A DNA stretch of 64,000 nucleotides from Chlorokybus atmophyticus (taxonomy: Eukaryota; Streptophyta; Chlorokybophyceae; Chlorokybales; Chlorokybaceae). The notes below the pieces were generated by a model that did no database searches, was not told the origin of the DNA, and saw nothing but the letters and a program-made list of their open reading frames with translations. The stretch covers positions 1,586,329-1,650,328 of the forward strand of contig RHPI01002069.1 of assembly GCA_009103225.1 (NCBI GenBank). Reading direction: 5' to 3'. A program made the position numbers and the translations under genes. This document shows, one piece after another, positions 34,412 to 46,840 of the stretch (position 1 is its first letter; each line of letters opens with the position of its first letter).

Positions 34412-37373
34412 ATGGTCCTCCTCCACGTCAAGTCTTCGGACGACGCCTCCTTCCAGTCCCATTTCCTCCTGGAGGCCTTGTCCTCCGAGCTGGTGGGTGC
34501 CGTAGCGAGGAGGGCGGCCAGGGTCAGCAACCTGAGGCAACGGGTCGGGAGAGTGGGGCTGGAGGGGAGGGAGCTGGGGAGGTATGGGACAGCAGACAAA
34601 AGGCAGCCAGAAGAAATGCAGGTGGGTGGGGTGGGGGTGGGTAGGTGGGGGTGGGGGTGTCCCCGTTGCCAGCGTTCCATGCCTACTGCGCTGCAAGATT
34701 TTGTTTATGAATTATGTGTCTTGGTAATGGTACTGTACGTAGAGTCAATGGTCCTTGGTTGACATCTGTTGTTATCATGAGTAGTGCTAGCATCGTTATG
34801 GTCGTGGTTATGGTTCTAGCTGTTGTTGTTGCTGCTCTTGTTGCTGCTGCTGTGGTTGTGTTTGTGTTTGTGGTTGCTGCTGCTGGTATTGTTGTTGTTG
34901 CTGCTGGCGTTGGTGCTGTCACTTCACTTTTGATGAGTGTGTTAAATCGTCCTCGATGAATATGATGATGTCATCGCATATTGTGACACAACCTCATTCC
35001 CAGTGACCAATGTGCCACTCTCTATGCGTCTTTGTCTCGCTTTTCTGTCAAGGGCATCTGCGATTGTGTCTCAATGCCTGCTAGTCGGTGTTCTGTTTGC
35101 TTGCTCTTTTGAGTTGTCGTCTTACCAGTGTTGTTCAGAGACCAGATGTTGCACACTGCTGAATTGGCGCATGCAGCAGTTTTTCCTGCACTGTTGGCTG
35201 ACTGACTTCTTTTCGTTGGTTTGGTTGTATATGTTACAAAGGGTCTGGATGAGGAAATGGAGGCCATGCAGGGTCTGAGCCTGAGCTCAGAAAAAGAAAC
35301 CAGGGGTCCCTTCTACACGCCTGATCCAACCGGTCCTCGCACCGGGGCAGGTGCGTGAGACACATTCACACACAGTCTTCACAAACACACGCACGCACAC
35401 GTGCGTGCACGCACACGCACACGCACAGGCACAGGCACAGGTTAGCACACAAGCACGTACATGTACACGCACCTCTATTGGCATTCTGGACGTTTTGTTT
35501 TGTGTTTGTGACACAACGTCATCATCACAGCTTGCGACCCCAACACCGCCATCACACTGACCAAAACTGCAACTCTCGAAGCTGCAGAGACCCTTGCATT
35601 GAGAGTACGTGTAAGCCCTCAGTGCAATGCAACGCAACTGCAATCTCTGTCACCCTCCATTGTCCACACCCAAAGTCCATGTATGCAACGCAGAAGCAGG
35701 TGGAGGCGGGCACACGGCTGACTGAGGAAGAGCTGCAGGTACGGTGTGTATGGCATAAAGCAACACAGGTTGTATTGTGGAGACATGCTATGGTATCGTG
35801 ATTGAGCGTGTGCTCGTGCGCGTGTGTATAATTGTAAGAGTAGCATTGATACGTGTGTGTGCGTGTGAGAGCAGTTCAACTTTACTGAGATGGATGAGGA
35901 GACGGCTACGCTGTGGTGGGCCGGCAAGCAGATGCTCAGGGAGAACAAGCTCAGCGACTATGTTGGCAAAAACGAGAAGACCAAGGTGGGTTGGCATGTG
36001 CGATGCATGCGCGGGTGCAGTCGGTCGGTTGTATGCTTTACAACAACTAATGGTCCAACTTGATGTGTCGCGCAGATTGTTGTGAAGCTGCAGAAGAAGG
36101 GTGCGGCTGGCGCAGCACCCGTCACCCGCGAACCCGTACGCCTCCAACCGACGACACGTAGCACCATCCCACCGCGTGGTGGAGACGACCGCGAGTACAC
36201 CGTAGAGGACCACCGCGTCGTGGAGGTCACGAGTCAAGCTGGCGGTGCCGTGGTCACGATGAGAGTCACGTTGCTTGCTGCTGGGTTCGTGATAGGCGCA
36301 CGCGGTGCTTCGGCTCGACAAATCGGGCAGGTACAACTGGCTGTATGTGCATGCAGTGGAGTTCACTTGGTTTCGGTGCTTATGTACACTATCATCATGT
36401 GCAGGTGACTGGGGCTGTTGTCCAGTCTTGGACCGACAGCTTGGACCCTGACAACGCCACCCGCATGTTCAAGATCCAGGGCAAGAAGCAGAGCGTGAAG
36501 GCCGCGGTCGACCTCATAGCACAAGCCGTGCAGCTGTACAAGGACCTGTGCGAGAGCAAGAGGCGTGGCGAGTTCGTGCAGCGCGTGCACACCCTTGCGA
36601 GCGTGGAGTTTACGTACCAGCCGCCCCCTCGCAAAGCGCTGCTGGCATCCGGACCTGCAGACGACCACCCCGCCTATGACCCTGAGCAGCTGGAGGCCCT
36701 GTTTGTACCCACCCTCTCTTCTAATGGCCAAACCCATCATGGCTTGAACAACATGCCCTACCCTACCCAACAACATGGCCATGTCCACAGCCACCCGACG
36801 CAGACCGGCATGGGCGTTGGTTACATGCAGCAGAACGCCTGGTCCAACGGCAACCCATGGGTGCAGCACCACCACACTCATGGCGGAAGTCCCCCGTTGA
36901 AGCCATCGGCACACACACCTGTCAACGCATACAGCAGCAGCAATGCGTTGCAGTTCAGTAGCCAATACCACCCTGGCAGCGACAACAATGCGATTGAAGC
37001 AGAGAGCAAGTGGCGGTGGCCGTCGGGCGACGAGAGCAACTACCTCGCGGAGTTGCAGAAGCGCGCGGCCATGGCATCGCAGGCACGTGTTGTTGACAGC
37101 TTCCACAGAGAGAGCACCTCCGTGTATCAACAGCAGTCCTACGTGGACGAGTATGACTTTGAGGAGATTGAGCGCCTGGCCATGATGCCGCTCGTGTCGC
37201 CTCAGAAGCCAGCAAGGTGGCAGCATCAAGCTGTGCAGCAGCTGCCGCAAGCACAGCATCAGCAACAGCAACAGCATCAGCAACAGACCGCATACTTCAG
37301 TGGGTTGGATGAGTTGCGGCTGCGCGCGGCACTATTCTGCAAAGCTGCAGATGAACAAGTGCGGGGCATGTGA
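34412..37373 (+). CDS. CFAP298 (FBB18/C21orf59-like) fused to a KH-domain protein, seven exons
   Basis: Exons 34412-34621, 35242-35350, 35531-35604, 35694-35738, 35875-35985, 36076-36330 and 36405-37373 join with consistent phases to 590 residues. The first part is CFAP298: MVLLHVKSSDD start, 'YTPDPTGPRTGA', 'KQVEAGTRLTEEEL', and the diagnostic 'LWWAGKQMLRENKLSDYVGK' plus NEKTK with KLQKKGAAGAAPVTREP. CFAP298 is a cytoplasmic factor for axonemal dynein arm assembly, about 290 residues (family knowledge). Here the usual C-terminus is replaced: the same open exon runs into a KH domain (VTLLAAGFVIGARG, then QIGQVTGAVVQSW across the last intron) and a Gln/His-rich tail. The central 'GAV.I.YPMGLP' block of CFAP298 is not found between the fourth and fifth exons. 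Either the protein is truly a shortened fusion, or small exons were missed and two genes are read together. Confidence 0.7.
34810..34920. repeat. (GTT/GCT)n triplet-rich tract in CFAP298 intron 1
   Basis: Imperfect gttgttgctgct-type triplets across about 110 bases in the first intron of the CFAP298-KH gene. Confidence 0.8.
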
Positions 37374-38516
37374 GTTGTCTGCTGCTCAGAGCGCCCGGTG
37401 GGCGCCTGTTTACAGGTGAGTTGGGTTCCATGTTGCAGTCAGCATATTTAGTGCCATGTTGCCATCATTGACTGACTGTCGTGCTTGTCCTTGTTCTCAG
37501 CCCTGCAACCATGCGCGCTTCTGTTGTCTCCTGCATAGATATAGCATGATTATCTGGCCACTGTGTCCCAAGAGCCCAGTTGTATCTTACCGCAGCAGCT
37601 GCGGATCCTGATCCCAACTCTGGATGGAAGTGCGTGTCCTCCCAAAGCAATGGCACTGCGCGTGTAACGGTGGACTGATCATGACCAACCCACCCGCATC
37701 TCCTTCCCCGTAAACGGCAGGGCTGCAACATGCAGCATGTCAGTGTTGGGTTGGGGCCCCTTGCGCCCCCTTGTAAAGCAGTGAAGTTGGTTACACACAG
37801 CATTGACGTCTGTGTACATAGTCACCTCTCTCCCGAAGGTACGGCGCTGACAGTGCAGGCACAGGCTGCATGCCAGCTCGTTCCTCCTTTTCTGTCTGTC
37901 TGTCTGTCAGCTGAGACACACAGATTGTTTTTTCTCTCTGGTTGAGACAGGACGCGTGTTGCATATTCCCGATGTGTATTGTATTTTGACGGATCTTTGT
38001 GCTTAGTGTAGGCAAGAATTGGACTTATATAAGCTTGCAGTTCTGATGCAGCAAGTAGTGCGCGTATGCTACATCGTTGTTGCTGCAGCGACTGCATATA
38101 CAGCAATGCAACCTCCTTGGCTTGCATTGCAATTGCTACCGCAAGTTAACAGGCTTGACATTTGCACATTCACTCAATGGCTAATGCAAGCTTCCAGCTT
38201 TGAGATGACAGTATTCGCAGTTAATACGACCGTAGAGACCAGAGCTTGACATGTTAAAAATAATCCGACAACTGACTTGGACGTATTTTTAACAAAGCGC
38301 GTCTGGTCAAAAAACACAATGAAGGGGGAAAATCTGCTCGGGGCCGCGCGCTCTAGAATTAATAAAATATTGATCGGCTGAATCGGTAAAAAGTCGCGCA
38401 CCATAAAGTGACTTGCATAGCTGCGTCGGTTGTCGCGGGCTTCAACATGTGCCCCAACATGCATTGTAATCATGGCCCGCCTTCCACAATTCAAACACAC
38501 AAGGCCTTGCGAACTA
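37374..38516. other. Intergenic, no gene seen
   Basis: The 3' flank of the CFAP298-KH gene, a tctgtctgtctgtc run near 37891, and AT-rich sequence. No coding feature is supported. Confidence 0.5.
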
Positions 38517-39440
38517 TCAACACACTCTCATTTGCTGCTCCTCATGCTGTGCACTCATGGGAACACCGTTTGCAACCATTACACTCCTCACCCGGGCTGA
38601 CTTGGTAACTGTAGCTTGCCGTTCATCGCGCCGACCAGAATTGGTGCGTTTGATAGCCTGAGCCCGAGCTGTCAAGCGCACCGTGTGACTCCCGACAGCT
38701 GCGTCGTCATGCCCTCTGCCAGTGAACAATGTCTTCTCGTACTCTTTCTGCCATTGGGCATTCTCGGCTGCAACAAGGACGCGTACGTCACGAATTGTAT
38801 AGCTTGCGCCTTGATGCGCTCCTCGCAACATGGTTTGCACGGCCTCCCCTAAGCTATCCTCTAATGCACGCAACACCGCGGTCAGCATGTTGGACACAAC
38901 CTCATGCTCCGTGTCCTCCGACAACTTTACCATCCTTGGCACATCATGCGAGGGGTCTCACCATTCTTGCGCTTGAAGTACATCAGCTCCATCATTCTTG
39001 CCGGCATTGATTGCGGATACATCAGCGTCACCACCACCACGAACTCCCTCCCCCGCCAATCCTTCGCCCACTCCTTCTTAAACCAAGCTCCATAATAAAT
39101 AAGCTCCATACTAAATAAGCTCCACACACCTTTTTCCGTGCCTCAGATTTCCTCTTGAACTCCCTCCACGTGCCCAAAGCTTCATCCTTCAAGAATTCGT
39201 GCATCATCTTGAATGCTTTGTGCTCATTTCATGACCGATCACGTGCCAATTAGCTGATCATGCGACACTCCAACCTATCCTTAAAGTGTTGTACCTCCAA
39301 TGTGCCGGGTCAACCGCTGAAACGCGTGCGCACTCCCTCCATCTCTGTCTTCAACAAAGTGTTTATTAGATCAAGCACCTCCGCTTCAACGTCCTCATGG
39401 GCTTTTTTGTCACTGGATGGCTCGTGTCTAAAGTCTCATT
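38517..39440 (-). pseudogene. Decayed coding region of unknown function
   Basis: On the minus strand, coding-like segments follow each other in shifting frames: 'AHEDVEAEVLDLINTLLKTE' (near 39380), 'HKAFKMMHEFLKDEALGTWR' (near 39180), 'AWFKKEWAKDWRGREFVVVV' (near 39050), then an uninterrupted 141-codon part with 'KLSEDTEHEVVSNMLTAVLR' and 'DVRVLVAAENAQWQKEYEKT'. Charged and helical, with stops between pieces. I do not recognise the family. Its place beside a retrotransposon nest suggests a dead mobile-element gene. Confidence 0.45.
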
Positions 39441-40286
39441 TACTTGGGAAAGTAGGGACCTCCTTGCATGTAACTCTTCTCTCTTCCTTAAGGGGACTTC
39501 AAGCTCCTTTAAACCAGCTCCTGATCTTGTTTCCACGGGCATTTCACGTCCTCCACAACCACAAACACCCGCACACCTTGATGCCAAGTATTTTATCAAC
39601 TCATGAGCGCAAGTAACGAGCGCGTGTCTTGGCCAACCTAGACTCAAGCACAGGCTGCTACGCTCGCAATGGGAATGTGGTGCACGGGGAGATAGGCTAA
39701 CGCTATTCACAAGTTGTAGCACACGCTCATACAGCTCACACAAGCATATCCAATCACACGCACACTCAAGGCAAGCATACAATCAAGGCAACGACCAATT
39801 GAGTTTTTAGGTAGCTGTATACTCTCGATAGGACAAGGGACTTGGGCTCAACTAGCTGCAACACAAGTTAAGGACACTTACATAGCCTCCCACCATGTCT
39901 CTACAGCCGTTTAACCACTTTCGCTCCCGCAACTACCAGACAAATCCCAAATCAGTCTCAACCAGCGATTTTGAGTCACATGTGAGTTCTATTAGCGTAA
40001 CTGAGTTACACCGATCGATGTGTTAATGTTAACTCAGCCCTAACCCATGAAATATGACCCCAAAACCCTTTACAATCGATGCATTGCGCCACCGACACGC
40101 ATAATAGCCTCCAGTTTTTACATCACATCATCCTTCTCTTCTCACACTCCGCGCAACAAGTGCTCATGCGGAGTACATCACAACATGTACAGACCAAGGT
40201 GGGCGTCATGACCACACATCAACGATATCGATTGTGTCAAATAATACAGCATAAGAGTTGTTATATAGCAAGCTTTTGTTGGAAAG
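39441..40286. other. No gene seen, left flank of retrotransposon nest
   Basis: Unrecognised sequence ending at the 5-bp duplication gaaag (40282-40286) that borders the outer LTR element. Confidence 0.5.
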
Positions 40287-40622
40287 TGTAAGAAGGGGGG
40301 TGCTACCGCCCCCTTTAATCCCCTACCCCAACACCACCACCAGCCACGCTGCCGGCCCACACCGCCGCCGCCGCTGCCGAGGCAGCTGCCAGAGCAAAAG
40401 ATACATTGGCTATGGCGGCCGCTGCGTTAGCAGCGCCGCCATGTGGCTGATAACGATGTGAGACATGAGTCTCACATCGATATCAGTGTTAGCGATAAGC
40501 TAACACTACATCAAGGCCATAAAGGCCCTAATACGGCTCAATTGGCTTTTTATTACCCGTTGGGACCCTTATTTCTAACTAAATAAGGGCGGGGAATCGC
40601 ATAGCGGTAGCACTCCGTTACA
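40287..40622 (-). repeat. Outer element 3' LTR
   Basis: 336 bp. Contains a palindromic gatgtgagac/gtctcacatc stem and a tgttagc/gctaaca stem. The opposite LTR at 58911 has the same two stems with compensating changes. Confidence 0.85.
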
Positions 40623-40632
40623 TTCCTTCCAC
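40623..40632 (-). other. Polypurine tract of outer element
   Basis: Minus-strand gtggaaggaa directly before the 3' LTR (TGTAACGG...), the expected place of the plus-strand priming site. Confidence 0.6.
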
Positions 40633-40795
40633 TTAGGTTTCAATGTCCTCATTGAGGGGCTAGCAAGGCCCCACCGTGAGCATTGAAAACCTGAGCAGCA
40701 GGAAAACCAGGGCCGAAGCGGTAAAGATGTCTGCCAGCACCCTTTTACCGTCCGCGTGCAGACACATCACTCAAGTACGCCCGAAGAATCTTTTA

Positions 40796-42299
<1,504 letters not shown>

Positions 42300-42300
<1 letters not shown>

Positions 42301-43824
42301 CTTGGACAAAAACTCATTCCAGCGCGCTTGCCGTCTCGACAAGTTTTGCTATGTTGAGAAATACACCAACGGGTTGTGATCAGTCACAACAGTGACTTGA
42401 ACACCCTCTAAGTAACATCTCCATGTCTCTAGAGCATGAACTATACCCAATAGTTCTTGTGTCGTAGTGTAGTTCACCTCTGCAAGAATGAACTTTTACT
42501 CTCATAAGCACAAGGTCTGCCATCTTGCAACAGTACCGCACCACACCCAAGTGTTGATGCGTCACTGACCACTGTGAAGTGTTTGTCCCAATTTCGCAGT
42601 GCTAGCACCGGCGCTGATGTTAAAGCCAACTTCACCTTTTGCATAGCAGCTTCTTGTTTTGTTGTCCAAGTGAACGGGGCATCTTTACGCAACAGTTTGG
42701 TAAAAAGCATGACAACTGTTGAGTACCCCATCATGAACTTGCGAAAGTAGTTTGCCAACCCTAGAAACGACCTTAGTTGATGGACATTCTGAGGTTGGGG
42801 CCACTCTTTCACAACCTGCACCTTGCGAGGGTCAGGCTTGATACCCGCACCACTCATAATGTGACCAAGGAAGCGCAACTCCGTTCTACAAATGACACTT
42901 GGTGAGATTTGCCAACAAACGATGCTTGCGCAATCTTGCAAACACCGCTTCGAAGTGTTGCCTATGTTCTTCCTTTGTTTTACTGAAGATCATGATGTCA
43001 TCCAAGTATATCATGACATGCTTACCAAGCATATCACCGAATATTTTATTCATTTCCATCGGAAACAGAGCAGGTGCATTAGTCAGTCCAAAAGGTGACA
43101 CTTTTTATTGATAATGGCCCGTAGGTGTTCTGAATGCTGTCTTATAGACATCCGAAGGTAAATCCGGATTTGATGATAGACATTAGTTAAGTCTAGCATA
43201 CTAACGTATGCATCCCCTGGCAACTTGTCAAACACATCATCAATCCTTGGCAACGGGTATCTGTTCTTTACCGTGATCTTGTATAGCGCACGGTAATCCA
43301 CACACATGCGCAACTTCCCATTCTTCTTCATAACAAACAAGATGGGTGCGCTAAAGGGTGAAGAACTTGGTTCAATCAATCCCTTTTTCAGTAACTCTTT
43401 TATCTGGGGCTTAATTTCCCCCCTCTCACGAGGGCTCAACCTATATATAGGCCGAAATGGAGGCTCACTATCAGAAATTGAAAGGTATTGTGTGCCCGAC
43501 ACCTCAATCAGGGGGCAAGCCCGGCAACTCATCTAAGAACACACCCTGAAACTTCTCAATGATGTCCGCCACACCTTCTGTATTGCCAGGCACTACATCA
43601 TCACTCGACGTTAAGTGCATTAGAAAAGCAGGTGTATTTTTACGTAACTCATGCTTCACTTGAAGCGCCGTAAGTAACGCAGGGTCTGTTTGCTTGTATT
43701 CCAAGCTATGCGACCCCTGCATGGATAAAGTGATGCGCTTACGCCCCTTCTTTACTGTACACGACCGTGCAGCAGTATTTACTGTCATCGACACTTGATG
43801 TTGCCATTCTTGGCCAAATACCAC
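42300..43824 (-). pseudogene. Outer gypsy reverse transcriptase and RNase H, broken
   Basis: Order on the minus strand: 'PPFRPIYRLSPRERGEIKPQ' and 'KKGLIEPSSSPFSAPILFVM' with 'LRMCVDYRALYKITVKNRYP' (43532-43083), then 'MSPFGLTNAPALFPMEMNKI' and the catalytic YLDD at 43008-42997, thumb 'SFLGLANYFRKFMMGYS', and RNase H beginning 'HFTVVSDASTLGCGAVLLQD' (about 42570). A leading part 'GVNVVFGQEWQHQV' (43824-43504) links to protease. Frame changes occur near 43100 and 42890, and RNase H decays after about 42480. Confidence 0.85.
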
Positions 43825-43906
43825 ATTAACACCAGCAATGTCAGTGGGTGCTATGATGAATGTTAAATTGGCTTGATAACTACCAATCTTGACTTTTAAC
43901 TTGATT

Positions 43907-44107
43907 TCACCTTATTGATAACGCACCCCCAGCACCAGCAGCTGAGAAGGCTGAGGGTTTGCACGCTTTCTTATTGCGCATGGCCCATTTTTCTTCGATG
44001 AAGTTATGCGTTGCCCCGGTGTTAACCAAGAACAAGCTAGTAATACCATGTGCCATGCCTGTGAAGGTCCACAATAAGGGTACCACTTGCCCTTGAAAGG
44101 TAGCCAA
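43907..44107 (-). pseudogene. Outer gypsy aspartic protease, catalytic Asp replaced
   Basis: The segment 'ITSLFLVNTGATHNFIEEKW' is the active-site loop of a retroviral-type aspartic protease, normally LVDTGATHNF. Here the catalytic Asp is Asn. The upstream side is cut by the TRIM insertion at 44133-44752. Confidence 0.75.
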
Positions 44108-44132
44108 ATTCTGTGACTGATGCGTGGGTTAA

Positions 44133-44752
44133 TGTAACGGGAAGGTACATTATATATAACCACAAATCGACCATAAAAGCACCAAGTCTTTTGTGGTCGA
44201 GTGGGCTGTGACGTTGGTATCGGAGAATGTAACGGGAAGGTACATTATATAATCATAAATTGACCATAAACGTACCAAGTCTTTTATGGTCGAGTGGGCT
44301 GTGACATTGGTCATCGGAGCTTAAGACCCGGGTTCGATTCCTGCCTTGCACACTGATTTCGCGGTCGTTGTTTCTCGATTCAGTAACACCGTAAATGGTC
44401 ACTTCATAAGTGCCATCATCGATGGGTCGCGACTTGCCCAATGGCAGTCGCGTCGGACTGACCATTTCAGTCGGCGCGGCAGGACGCGAGCTGCCTGTTG
44501 CGATGCGACCTGTGGGGCCGGCAGCGGCGCACTATGCGCGTTGACCGGTATGGCCCTAATTTAGCCGGTCCTTGCCGTTGGGGCCGGTGGCCGACCCTAG
44601 CAAACCCTTGGGATGATTCCCTAGCTGATGGGAGCCAGCTGCCGAGGACGTCAGCGTTCTTAAGTGGGGGGAATGTAACGGGAGGTTACATTATATAACC
44701 ACAAATCGACCATAAAAGCACCAAGTCTTTCATGGTCGAGTGGGCTGTGACA
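44133..44752 (+). mobile_element. TRIM element with three LTR copies (LTR-LTR-body-LTR)
   Basis: LTR copies 44133-44213, 44228-44306 and 44674-44752 (79-81 bp) each start TGTAACGGGA and end GGCTGTGACA/G. The outer borders carry the same five bases gttaa (44128-44132, 44753-44757). After the first and second LTRs lie primer-site-like ttggtatcggag and ttggtcatcggagc, close to the tRNA-Met site. Before the third lies the purine tract aagtggggggaa. Each LTR holds a strong hairpin (gaccataaaag with cttttatggtc) whose 3' arm continues into tggtcgagtgggctg, resembling a tRNA A box; gggttcgattcc at 44330-44341 is a perfect B-box match. There is no coding capacity. It splits the outer gypsy element between gag and protease. 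Confidence 0.85.
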
Positions 44753-45014
44753 GTTAATCCATATCGCTAACATCGCACTGTCCCCGTCTCACGCTCTGTG
44801 AATTGTTTATACACAATTCTCCCCCGAGTATGCTTTAGCCACGGTCCATAATATTTGGGCACCATGACAACCACATTCAGTGTCGTGTGTATATTTTGTA
44901 ACTTACACAATGTGCGCAAAAAATCTATTAGCATGTTAAATTCTACATGCACTAGCACACAAGCATTGTCATCCACTTTGCACTATCAAAAAGTGGCAGC
45001 TTATCATGTGCTTG

Positions 45015-45990
45015 CTATGTATGTGTCATTACATGCACACGAGACAATTCATCATACCAGTTTGCTGCATGTAACACTAGCAACTGGCCATTAGATGAAG
45101 GTACATCACTCACGATGTAATCATATTCAACCTTCTTAGCCTTGCCTTTCGCCTTGCTCGGGCAGTTCTTTGTAATGTGGCCTGGCTGATGGCACACGTA
45201 GCATGCGCGTGCTGCAATAGGTGTAGCACCATTCGCAGGTGCGAATGAGGTCTTTGCCTTTTTCGCCGCATGCGCACTTGGTGGAGGGAACCGCTTCCCC
45301 CCTCCCCCATGTGGCTTGACTGAAGCCACCACATGTGACTTGTCCTGCACAGCCACAGCATTGTCGTTGAATAGATACACACTCAACCTCTGCAAGGTTG
45401 CGAGGACCGTGGGAACCCACGCCTGCCCCGTCGACGTGTGATACTGCAACTGGTTGCGCAAACGCGTATCCAAGCCGCGCTTGTACACGTCAAACGGCTC
45501 AGCCTTGTCCATGGGCATTAGCCCATTGTTGACATGGCCAACAAGTGCCTGAAACTCCTGCAAGTACACTGAAGCCGCCCGACCATTCTGTCGCAGCTTG
45601 GTAAGCTTGTTACGAGCAACAGCAGCCGGGTCCATGCCACCGTAGCGCTCCACTAAGAACTGAAACAATGCCCCCACAATCTTGGAAGCATTAACCTCTG
45701 TTTGTCGAGCCCACTCGGCCAAAGCATCAAGTGGCATGAGCAACTCAGCAACAGATGTATGCTCACTAACCGGTCGCTCGAGTACAGCCAAGTAGCGCTT
45801 CACATTCACCACCCAATCATGAATGTTCATAGCCCCATTGGCTTGAACTTCTCGGACTTGTTCAACGCTGTGACGGGTAGGCCAACTGATGTCCCTGCTA
45901 TAGTTGTGACAGCCCCGGCCACCTGCTGGCGCAATGCCACCAACTCGGATTGCATAGCATCAAGGCGTGCAGTCAAGCGCTCTTCTTGAG
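45015..45990 (-). pseudogene. Outer gypsy gag (N-terminal coiled coil, capsid-like part, zinc knuckle)
   Basis: Reading on the minus strand: a helical segment 'ERLTARLDAMQSELVALRQQ' (45980-45900) and 'NKSEKFKPMG', then after a one-base frame change at about 45832 'MNIHDWVVNVKRYLAVLERP', capsid-like 'FLVERYGGMDPAAVARNKLT', 'YLQEFQALVGHVNNGLMPMD' and the CCHC knuckle 'ACYVCHQPGHITKNCPSK'. This is the usual gag layout of plant and algal gypsy elements. The upstream end is interrupted by the nested plus-strand element. Confidence 0.8.
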
Positions 45991-46035
45991 CTAACTTCTC
46001 CTCCAGCTCAGGCCCTAAGTATCAGAAGAGGTTCT

Positions 46036-46585
46036 TGTCGTGCCTGTTGCCCGCCCATACCAGCCGTCATCGAGCATGCCTACATCGAACCCATCGCCCG
46101 GCCTACCAGCATACCAACGCGCGCGCGTCACTGACTAGTAGCTAGGTCATGACTCTAAAGTAGCTCACGACCATAGCCTACAAAGGCACCGCGTAGCTGT
46201 TCAGTTGTGAGTTCGGTTATAAGTTGTGTTCTACATTGAGTGTTGATTGCTGTAAAAATAGCCTCGATATGACCATTAGCTTATATTCTGAACAGTCACG
46301 ATTGGACTTGTATAAGTGTCACAGTGTTCACCGGATCAGCTAGTGACATTGTGAGTGAGAAAGCTAAGAGCTTGTGAAACGACTTGAACTGCGAACACGC
46401 CATCCCAGTTACCAAGAACCCCCTCACTGTGTGAGAGCCTGTGCATGCTCGTGTGCATCGTGCTTGACATTGCTGTGAGCTTGGTGTGCCTGGTTGCAGT
46501 GTGTTTGTTGGCATCAGTTAGAATTCGCGTTTTGCTTGCTCATTCACCTCACTTAACAGTGTAACACATTCTCCTCTCACGCAAA
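46036..46585 (+). repeat. Inner element 5' LTR
   Basis: Aligns with 56932-57483 from 'cataccagccgtcatcgag' to 'cctcacttaacagtg' and 'ctcacgca'. The exact left border is uncertain: tgtcgtgcctgttgcccg at 46036 resembles tgtcatgcctattgcccg at 56505, which would mean this copy has lost about 430 bases relative to the 3' LTR. Confidence 0.75.
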
Positions 46586-46840
46586 GAACTGTGTAAACAG
46601 CACTACCTATAGTAGTGGCTTGTTGACTCATAGTGTCACCCTCTTTGCTCAAGTGAGTGCGTTGCATTCTGCATCAGATAGTGCAGCCTATATCTGGGGA
46701 CACATACTTGTGCATTCGTTATCACTGTCATTACATAGTGCACACACAAGCACTAGTGTGGTGAGTGGTAGCGGCATCGAGACAGGCAGTAGAGCACAAA
46801 CACTCTACCCTGCATACACTTTCACCTGTGGACCAGCTGT

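Noticed and set aside
36363-37283. 306-codon minus-strand frame
   Set aside because: It is antisense to the CFAP298-KH last exon and consists of Leu/Val/His strings from the complementary Gln/His-rich tail.
44280-44345. A functional tRNA gene suggested by A- and B-box-like words
   Set aside because: No acceptor stem or anticodon arm can be drawn around the boxes, and the A box lies within a terminal repeat of a TRIM element present in three copies.
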